Source of the DNA: Chloroflexi bacterium UBA6265
GTDB lineage: Bacteria; Chloroflexota; Chloroflexia; Thermomicrobiales; UBA6265
DNA length: 9,327 bases
Direction of reading: 5' to 3'
Assembly (NCBI GenBank): GCA_002440805.1
Contig: DJVD01000109.1
Location: 6,003-15,329, forward strand
Made by a program: the position numbers and the translations under genes
The notes under the pieces: model-generated
The model's database searches: none
Seen by the model: only the letters and a program-made list of their open reading frames with translations
Told to the model about the DNA's origin: nothing
Part shown: positions 4,527 through 9,327 of the stretch, piece by piece
Layout of the letters: the number at the start of each line of letters is the position of its first letter
How positions within the stretch are numbered: the first letter of the stretch is position 1

Positions 4527-6080
4527 ATGAGTGACGATAACACCAAGCAAGAGCAGCCCCGGGGCGGTAATGCACCGCGCGGATCGCGCCGCAACCAGCC
4601 CACCGCCCCAAAACCCTCGGTGTTACCGGTCCGCCCGAAGCGCGGCAGCACTGAATCCGGGCGACGAAAGCACATGACCCAGGTCCAAAAGGAGGCTATG
4701 TACCAGCGATGGCTGTATATCGGCCTCGCTGTGGCCGCGGGCCTGATTGTGCTCGCCCTGGGTGCAGGTGCCATTTGGCAGTATCAAATTATGCCGAATC
4801 AGGTGTTGGCCACCGTGAATGGCGACAAGATCACACGCCGTGATTACTGGAAGTACCAGGACATTTCCCTGTACAACCAGGCCCGCCTGTATGAAAACAT
4901 GGCGCGTGAGTACACCGGCCAGGAACAATCCCAGTTCCTCCTTTACTCCACCCAGCTTGATGCCGCCCGCAAGGATGTCGAGGGCAACACCGACGTTAGT
5001 GATGCCACATTGGCCCAGATGATTGAAGACAAACTCTACGTGCAGGCCGCAGAAGAGCAGGGTGTTGATATGAGCACGCCTGTCCTGATGCAGACCGCAC
5101 TCAACACCTGGGCACCTTCCGACGCACCCCTGGTGACCCCAATTCCATCCCCGACAATGATTCCGCAGCGGGCCGAGTGGGCAACTTCAACCGCCGAAGC
5201 AATGCAAACCCAGCAGGCAGAGCAGGCGTTGCTGATGGGAACACCCCTTGCTGCAACCCCCGTGGTCGACGGCACAGCCGTCTCGGGAGCGGCAGTGGCT
5301 TCACCGCAGGCATCGCCAGTGGCAGGCACGCCGGTCGCGACTCCAGATATGGCCGTTGTGCAATCCAATGCAGAGCGCGAGTACCAAACGTTCCTCGCGG
5401 ATGTGCTGGCGGATACGGGCCTCGATGAGCAGGAATACCTCGATCTCTTTGCGAAGCCGCAGGTGGCGCGCGCGTATGTCAACGCCGAGATTGTTAACAG
5501 TATTCCGCAGTCTGGGCCGCAAGTTCAGGTCTCCCACATCATGGTAAACACTGAAGAACTGGCAAACGAAGTCTATGCGGACATCTCTGGCGGGGACCTG
5601 TCCTTTGCCGATGCCGCAGCGACCTGGTCGCAGGATAGCGCCACGGCCTCTAATGGCGGTCAGCTGGGTTGGGTGACGGATGGGCAACTCCCCGACGAGC
5701 TGGACGCTGTGGTGTTCCAGATGAAACCCGGAGACATCTCCAGGCCAGTCCAGTCACCGTATGGATGGCACATACTCACCGTGACCGAGAAGGATGATGA
5801 TCGCGCCCTGACGGCAAACCAGTATGACACCAAAGTGCTGGAAGCTCGCACGGCGTTCCTGGAAGATCAACGAGCGAAAAACGACATCTCATCGGACCAC
5901 TACAATCCGACCCCGGCTCCCACAGCGGCCACATTTACACCGCCTGTTGATGCACCAACGCCGATTGTGGCCACGCCTGTGGCCGCGCCGGACCTGAGCG
6001 CCACGCCGATTGCCGGCCCGGTCTTTGTGCCTGCTTCACCGGAGGCCACGCCTGGTGCGTCGCCGGAAGCGACACCCTAG
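4527..6080 (+). CDS. Membrane-anchored parvulin-type peptidyl-prolyl isomerase (SurA/PrsA-like)
   Basis: This is a foldase predicted to help secreted proteins fold outside the membrane. Residues 1-60 are a basic, disordered cytoplasmic arm. Residues 62-87 (LYIGLAVAAGLIVLALGAGAIW) form one membrane segment. A SurA_N-like chaperone region starts at NQVLATVNGDKITRRDYWKY and resumes around 283-330. The PpiC rotamase domain is about 333-421, with VQVSHIMVNTEEL (H337), FADAAATWSQD, GGQLGWV, and the terminal signature PVQSPYGWHILTV (H414). Between the two chaperone halves lies an ~80-residue insert rich in Pro, Thr and Ala (196-277), and the last ~60 residues are a similar low-complexity tail ending SPEATP. 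The ATG follows GAGG by 5 bases. It occupies the place after rpsR where rplI is often found. The family is secure; the precise orthologue (prsA or surA) is not. Confidence 0.85.
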   Translation: MSDDNTKQEQPRGGNAPRGSRRNQPTAPKPSVLPVRPKRGSTESGRRKHMTQVQKEAMYQRWLYIGLAVAAGLIVLALGAGAIWQYQIMPNQVLATVNGDKITRRDYWKYQDISLYNQARLYENMAREYTGQEQSQFLLYSTQLDAARKDVEGNTDVSDATLAQMIEDKLYVQAAEEQGVDMSTPVLMQTALNTWAPSDAPLVTPIPSPTMIPQRAEWATSTAEAMQTQQAEQALLMGTPLAATPVVDGTAVSGAAVASPQASPVAGTPVATPDMAVVQSNAEREYQTFLADVLADTGLDEQEYLDLFAKPQVARAYVNAEIVNSIPQSGPQVQVSHIMVNTEELANEVYADISGGDLSFADAAATWSQDSATASNGGQLGWVTDGQLPDELDAVVFQMKPGDISRPVQSPYGWHILTVTEKDDDRALTANQYDTKVLEARTAFLEDQRAKNDISSDHYNPTPAPTAATFTPPVDAPTPIVATPVAAPDLSATPIAGPVFVPASPEATPGASPEATP

Positions 6081-6096
6081 TACTCTATCGAAGGAA

Positions 6097-6131
6097 CATA
6101 CCGGAAATATGAATTGCATCTTTCCGGTATG
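6097..6131 (+). terminator. Perfect 11-bp inverted repeat (terminator or operator)
   Basis: CATACCGGAAA (6097-6107) and TTTCCGGTATG (6121-6131) are perfect inverted copies around a 13-base A/T-rich loop, starting 16 bases after the foldase stop. There is no clear T-run after the stem. The right arm overlaps TATGAT (6128-6133), a good -10-like hexamer, but no convincing -35 is present. It may therefore be an operator for the next gene rather than a terminator. Confidence 0.45.
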
Positions 6132-6196
6132 ATTTACATTGATTGGCACAACAACCAACACCTACCGATTCGTTGGGGAGAGAGGATTCGGCCGTC

Positions 6197-7066
6197 GTGA
6201 CATCCCGAGATGGATCCAATCGAAACAAACGCCCGATCAGCAATCCTGATCGGGGAACTCGTGCGCAACAGCGTCCGAGAGCGCAATGGGAAGTGGACGC
6301 TGAGGATCTGAATCGGTATATGTCCGGTCAGCCGTCCCGGCAGCCTCGCTTTGATCCATACGGCCGCTCACAGAGCGCTGGCCGTACCGAGCGCCCCCAG
6401 CCGTCGTACCAGCAGCCAGAGCCGCAGTATGACGACACCCTGGCGTATGAGGAAGATGCCTGGGAGGAGGATTCTGGGGCTGATCAGTTCGAGGACGATG
6501 TCTACGTCGAACCCGTTCCCGCGCGCACCCGCGCTCCCCAGCGCCCAACCCGGCAAACCCAGCGCTCACGCGTACAGGAACCCGAGTTCGCTGATGATGA
6601 CCTCTATGAAGACCCCTATGTCCTCGACGATGAGGAGGCCCCCCGGCGTAGGCCGCAGCGGCCCGCCCAGCGCCCGACCCGACCACGGCAGCAACGACAG
6701 GCCCCCAGCTTCAGCCTGCCGCCGGCGCTGACAAACACGCCCATCGTCGCCGATCGAAAATCCCTGGCAATGATCGGCGTGCTGGCAGTGAGTCTGTTGG
6801 CCATGATCATCGTGGTGGCGATGCGTCGCGATCTGCTCGATGCCTCCATTTTCACGCACGTCAATGCAAATGGTGAGCCAGAGAACCTGCAGGGTACAAG
6901 CGCTGCCTGGCGCATGCCACTTATTGCCGGCATGGTCACCCTGATTAATGTGGTGCTGGGTTGGTTTATGTCCCGATGGGGAATGTTCCTGCCCCGCTTC
7001 TTGCTGGGTGGAGCTATCGGCATCCACTTTGTGGTGTGGGTGGCAATCTTCGCCTACTTCTTCTAG
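6197..7066 (+). CDS. Membrane protein with long disordered N-terminal region, unknown function
   Basis: No known family is recognised. With a GTG start at 6197 the protein has 289 residues. The start is uncertain: a longer in-frame TTG at 6143 has no ribosome binding site, while GTG has GGGGAGAGAGGA upstream at rather long spacing (11 bases from GAGG). Residues ~1-180 are disordered, rich in Arg, Gln, Pro, Asp, Glu and Tyr, with alternating basic (RRRPQRPAQRPTRPRQQR) and acidic (YEEDAWEEDSGADQFEDD) blocks. Three membrane helices follow: ~191-209 (MIGVLAVSLLAMIIVVA), ~239-258 (MPLIAGMVTLINVVLGWFMS) and ~264-289 (FLLGGAIGIHFVVWVAIFAYFF), with an exterior or interior loop of ~30 residues between the first two. 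The protein ends at the last helix. It follows the foldase gene by 116 bases and precedes a strong convergent terminator. Confidence 0.75.
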   Translation: MTSRDGSNRNKRPISNPDRGTRAQQRPRAQWEVDAEDLNRYMSGQPSRQPRFDPYGRSQSAGRTERPQPSYQQPEPQYDDTLAYEEDAWEEDSGADQFEDDVYVEPVPARTRAPQRPTRQTQRSRVQEPEFADDDLYEDPYVLDDEEAPRRRPQRPAQRPTRPRQQRQAPSFSLPPALTNTPIVADRKSLAMIGVLAVSLLAMIIVVAMRRDLLDASIFTHVNANGEPENLQGTSAAWRMPLIAGMVTLINVVLGWFMSRWGMFLPRFLLGGAIGIHFVVWVAIFAYFF

Positions 7067-7076
7067 CAGTTACTGG

Positions 7077-7131
7077 CACGCAAAGAGGAAGGGCCAATCG
7101 CGGGTTGCGATTGGCCCTTCCTCTTTGCGTG
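7077..7131. terminator. Long perfect hairpin between convergent genes (bidirectional terminator)
   Basis: A 25-base left arm (7077-7101) is perfectly complementary to the right arm (7107-7131) around the loop GGGTT. The stem centre is GC-rich (GGGCCAATCGC) and the outer part is A/G-rich on one strand and T/C-rich on the other (CCTTCCTCTTTG). It fills the gap between a plus-strand gene ending at 7066 and a minus-strand gene ending at 7139, so it can stop transcripts from both sides. The symmetry makes it strand-neutral. Confidence 0.85.
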
Positions 7132-7138
7132 ATACGTT

Positions 7139-7969
7139 CTAACTGACGATTTGCTGCAACGCTTTCTTCACCATCTGGCCAACCAGGTGGGTACGGTATT
7201 CCTCATCGGCATACAGGTCGCCATTGATATGCACACCCTCCGTTGCTCGAGCAACTGCCAAATCGATGGAGGCGTCGTTGATGCCCGCTGAAATTGCATC
7301 CTCCGCGCCGGCCAGGTGCTCCGGTTTGGAGGTGGCTCCCGTGATGGTTACGCGTGGTCCATTGTCGTCGACCACAACCGCAATACCAACCACAGCGTAT
7401 CCACTGGCAGGATGACGGTGCTTCACGTAGGTCATACGCGCACCATCGCCTGGAAGGGGGATAACAACGCTGGTCAGCATCTCATCTGGCGCGAGCGCAG
7501 TAGTCCATAGATCGACGAAATACTCCTCCACCGGGATGGAGCGTTCGCCAGCTGGGCCAGTGGCGTTTACATGGCCACCCAGGGCCAGCAAAACGGCCGT
7601 CAGGTCGGCAGCAGGATCGGCATGGGCAATACAACCGCCGAACGTCCCGCGCGCGCGCACCTGGCGATCACCCACATGCGGGATCGCCGCACCAAAGATC
7701 GGTAAATGAGCAATCAGTTCGTGGTGATGCAAAATGTCGTTGTATGTGGCCAGGGCGCCAATCTGGATAGACTCACCAACGGTAATTGCCTTCAGCTCGT
7801 CAAGGCCGGTGATGTCTATCAACTCGCCTGGTGCTGCCAGTCGCAACTTCATTGCTGGAACCAGGGAATGGCCTCCAGCCAGAAGTTTTGCCTCGGGGTT
7901 GCCAGCAATGCGGGCAACAGCATCACCAACGCTTTCAGCCTTGTGGTACGAAAATGTAACCGGAATCAC
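7139..7969 (-). CDS. Molybdenum hydroxylase FAD subunit (CoxM/XdhB-like)
   Basis: This is the flavin subunit of a three-part molybdenum hydroxylase (CO dehydrogenase / xanthine dehydrogenase family). It passes electrons from the iron-sulfur subunit to an acceptor. The length of 276 residues is typical. FAD-binding motifs are LLAGGHSLVPAMKLRL (AGGHS at 31-35) and RARGTFGGCIAHADPAADL (TFGG at 109-112, the usual TIGG). The C-terminal part, from about residue 175, matches the CO-dehydrogenase flavoprotein C-terminal domain, with MTYVKHRHPASGYAVVGIAV and a GATSKPEHL segment. The start is GTG at 7967-7969, with AGAAGGAGG 7 bases upstream. It lies 23 bases after the [2Fe-2S] subunit gene on the same strand. 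The substrate cannot be told from this subunit. No catalytic molybdopterin subunit is present next to it. Confidence 0.92.
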   Translation of the reverse strand: MIPVTFSYHKAESVGDAVARIAGNPEAKLLAGGHSLVPAMKLRLAAPGELIDITGLDELKAITVGESIQIGALATYNDILHHHELIAHLPIFGAAIPHVGDRQVRARGTFGGCIAHADPAADLTAVLLALGGHVNATGPAGERSIPVEEYFVDLWTTALAPDEMLTSVVIPLPGDGARMTYVKHRHPASGYAVVGIAVVVDDNGPRVTITGATSKPEHLAGAEDAISAGINDASIDLAVARATEGVHINGDLYADEEYRTHLVGQMVKKALQQIVS

Positions 7970-7992
7970 AGCAGATCCTCCTTCTGGTTGGG

Positions 7993-8487
7993 TTAGTCGG
8001 CGGAATTCTGCTCGCGCATCTCGGCGGCAGCATGGCGGACAGCGTTGACGATATTCTGGTATCCCGTGCAGCGACAGAAGTTCCCTTCCAGTCCTTCTCG
8101 AATCTCATCATCCGTCGGATCAGGATTCTCTTTGAGCATCGCGATTGACGACATGATCATGCCTGGGGTGCAGAACCCGCACTGCAACCCGTGCTCAGCC
8201 CAGAATCCCTCTTGCATGGGGTGAAGGGTGCCATCAGCGGCGAGAGCCTCGATGGTTGTGACATTCGCCCCCTGGAGTTGAGCGGCAAACATGGTGCACG
8301 ATTTCGTGCTGACGCCATCCACGTCTACGACGCATGCGCCACACTGGCTGGTGTCACATCCAACATGTGTGCCCGTCAGCCCCAGGGAATCGCGCAGGAA
8401 GTGAACCAGCAAGGTGCGGGGCTCAACTTCAGCCGAGCGTTCAACTCCATTTACGGTCATGGCAACGTGAATATGGTCTGTGGTCAT
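7993..8487 (-). CDS. Molybdenum hydroxylase [2Fe-2S] subunit (CoxS/XdhC-like)
   Basis: This is the small iron-sulfur subunit that links the molybdenum centre to the flavin subunit. It has 164 residues, a usual length. The N-terminal ferredoxin-like domain holds one cluster on C44, C49, C52 and C64 ([16 protein letters not shown]...KSC). The C-terminal helical domain holds the second on C103, C106, C138 and C140 ([10 protein letters not shown] and [12 protein letters not shown]). All eight ligands are present. The ATG at 8485-8487 has GGGAGG five to six bases upstream. It precedes the flavin-subunit gene in the same transcript, so the pair should form part of one enzyme. CO dehydrogenase, xanthine dehydrogenase, nicotine or aldehyde oxidoreductase types all share this subunit, so the substrate is open. 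Confidence 0.94.
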   Translation of the reverse strand: MTTDHIHVAMTVNGVERSAEVEPRTLLVHFLRDSLGLTGTHVGCDTSQCGACVVDVDGVSTKSCTMFAAQLQGANVTTIEALAADGTLHPMQEGFWAEHGLQCGFCTPGMIMSSIAMLKENPDPTDDEIREGLEGNFCRCTGYQNIVNAVRHAAAEMREQNSAD

Positions 8488-8521
8488 GCGTTCCTCCCGG
8501 CTCGATTGATTTGATGGATTG

Positions 8522-8550
8522 AGTATATCCCGGTGTTTTCAGACTGTCTC
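8522..8550 (-). promoter_or_regulatory. Candidate promoter for the molybdenum hydroxylase genes
   Basis: On the minus strand GAGACA (plus 8545-8550, four of six to the -35) is followed after exactly 17 bases by TATACT (plus 8522-8527, five of six to the -10). The start point would fall about 30 bases before the [2Fe-2S] subunit ATG. The -35 lies inside the last codons of the upstream gene, so the pair could be transcribed separately from it. Confidence 0.4.
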
Positions 8551-9327
8551 TGATTCAGCGCTGGAAATATGTGGCTGGTTTGCCAGAGTCTCGTCGAGGA
8601 TGCTATCAAAGGCTGGTTCAACGAGAGGCATCACATCGGCAGCAATCCGGTGGATTTGCTGTAACAATGCAGGCATATCAGCCACCGGTGGCATCACGGT
8701 GCCTAGTTGCTGATCGAACTGACCCCTGTACCACGCCCCTACCCGCTTGCGGACACTGTTGATTGAGGGGGCAACAACCTCTCGCTTGAGACTTTCGGCC
8801 ACAATACGATCGCGAAACTCGCGATTGGCCATCGGGAAAGCCATGGCGGCGTATGCTGCCTCGCGCTGACGCCGCACGTGTTCGGCGAGCGTATCCCACT
8901 GTTGCACCACATCCCATGAGGAGGAGGCCGAACGCGCAAATTCAATCGTGAGGCGCTCTACACTGCTGGTTGGATCATCATCGTTCAGGGCTGGTCCAAA
9001 GATCGGTCGGGCAGTTTCCGCGTACGCTCCGTAGCACGCACGTGCCAGGCGGAAGTAATACATGGAAAGCAACATATTGCTGCGCAACTGATCTCGGAAG
9101 CCGTCCAGTGTGGCCAGTGGTCCCAACAGGCGGGATCCACTCAGATCTTTGAGGAAAGGCACGGGTTGTACAGGTATGAGCAGCGTCTGCTGCATGGAAA
9201 CGCGTGCCGCCAGGCGCCCGCGAGACCGGCCAAGTACATAGTGGCTCAGCGGCATATCCGGCGAGATAAAATAGCCGTCCTGAACCGCCGCACTGGTGGC
9301 GAGGTCGGGTAGCCAATCCGTAATTGG
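8539..9327 (-). CDS. Unrecognised protein, C-terminal part (cut by right edge)
   Basis: The reading frame is open from the window edge to the TGA at 8539-8541, 262 residues. The first available ATG (9253-9255) has no ribosome binding site, and coding-like sequence precedes it (ITDWLPDLATSAAVQDGYF), so the true start probably lies outside. The visible part is mainly helical, with segments such as LRSNMLLSMYYFRLARACYGAYAETAR, WDTLAEHVRRQREAAYAAMAF and FRDRIVAESLKREVVAP. It has no signal peptide, membrane helix, metal-binding cysteines or nucleotide-binding motif that I can see. It has no molybdopterin-binding signature, so it is not the missing large subunit of the hydroxylase encoded downstream. 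It lies 51 bases upstream of that pair on the same strand. I assign no function. Confidence 0.65.
   Translation of the reverse strand, partial: PITDWLPDLATSAAVQDGYFISPDMPLSHYVLGRSRGRLAARVSMQQTLLIPVQPVPFLKDLSGSRLLGPLATLDGFRDQLRSNMLLSMYYFRLARACYGAYAETARPIFGPALNDDDPTSSVERLTIEFARSASSSWDVVQQWDTLAEHVRRQREAAYAAMAFPMANREFRDRIVAESLKREVVAPSINSVRKRVGAWYRGQFDQQLGTVMPPVADMPALLQQIHRIAADVMPLVEPAFDSILDETLANQPHISSAESETV

Noticed and set aside
6143..6196. TTG start giving the membrane protein 18 more codons
   Set aside because: No ribosome binding site precedes it. It remains possible if the transcript starts just upstream, so the start is marked as uncertain.
6566..7027. Antisense open frames over the membrane protein gene
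   Set aside because: Several overlap with no motif or start signal, while the plus frame has three clear membrane helices ending at a terminator.
8540..8554. Imperfect palindrome TCAGA-CTGTC-TCTGA at the end of the right-edge gene
   Set aside because: It has only five paired bases within coding sequence and the putative -35, so it is too weak to call as an operator.

Overview
The window looks like a chromosomal segment of a moderately GC-rich bacterium. I tentatively place it in the Chloroflexota (Thermomicrobia-like). This is inference from style, not from a marker tree. The supporting traits are frequent TTG/GTG starts, envelope proteins with Ala/Pro/Thr-rich tails of the 'SPVAGTPVATP' kind, a zinc-type ribosomal protein S18, and a short cysteinyl-tRNA-synthetase-family enzyme. 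No mobile element, CRISPR array, tRNA or rRNA was seen. Most of the window is housekeeping or metabolic. The unusual material lies in lineage-specific protein extensions and in several well-formed inverted repeats between genes.

Left part (1-1223, minus strand): a small secreted protein of unknown function is followed 30 bases later by the 5' part of trehalose-6-phosphate phosphatase (otsB), which runs off the left edge. A divergent intergenic region of about 200 bases, with a palindrome over a possible -35 box, separates this pair from the plus-strand genes.

Centre (1422-7066, plus strand): first comes a CysRS/MshC-family ligase lacking the usual C-terminal anticodon-binding region. Then follows the conserved trio rpsF-ssb-rpsR (S6, single-strand DNA-binding protein, S18). 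S6 carries an acidic Ala/Glu tail of about 105 residues, and S18 carries a basic Gly/Arg-rich N-terminal extension built partly from a 36-bp tandem repeat. The rpsF leader has a hairpin just before the ribosome binding site that could be an S6:S18 autoregulatory element. Next come a membrane-anchored SurA/PrsA-like parvulin foldase, where rplI is often found in other bacteria, and a membrane protein with a long disordered N-terminal part. A perfect 25-bp-stem hairpin lies at the convergent junction.

Right part (7139-9327, minus strand): an unrecognised protein, cut by the right edge, is followed by the [2Fe-2S] and FAD subunits of a molybdenum hydroxylase of the CO dehydrogenase/xanthine dehydrogenase family. 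The catalytic molybdopterin subunit is not in the window.

No single new system is evident. The best leads are the short CysRS-like enzyme, the oppositely charged extensions on the partner proteins S6 and S18, the rpsF leader hairpin, and the intergenic inverted repeats at 4417-4465 and 6097-6131.
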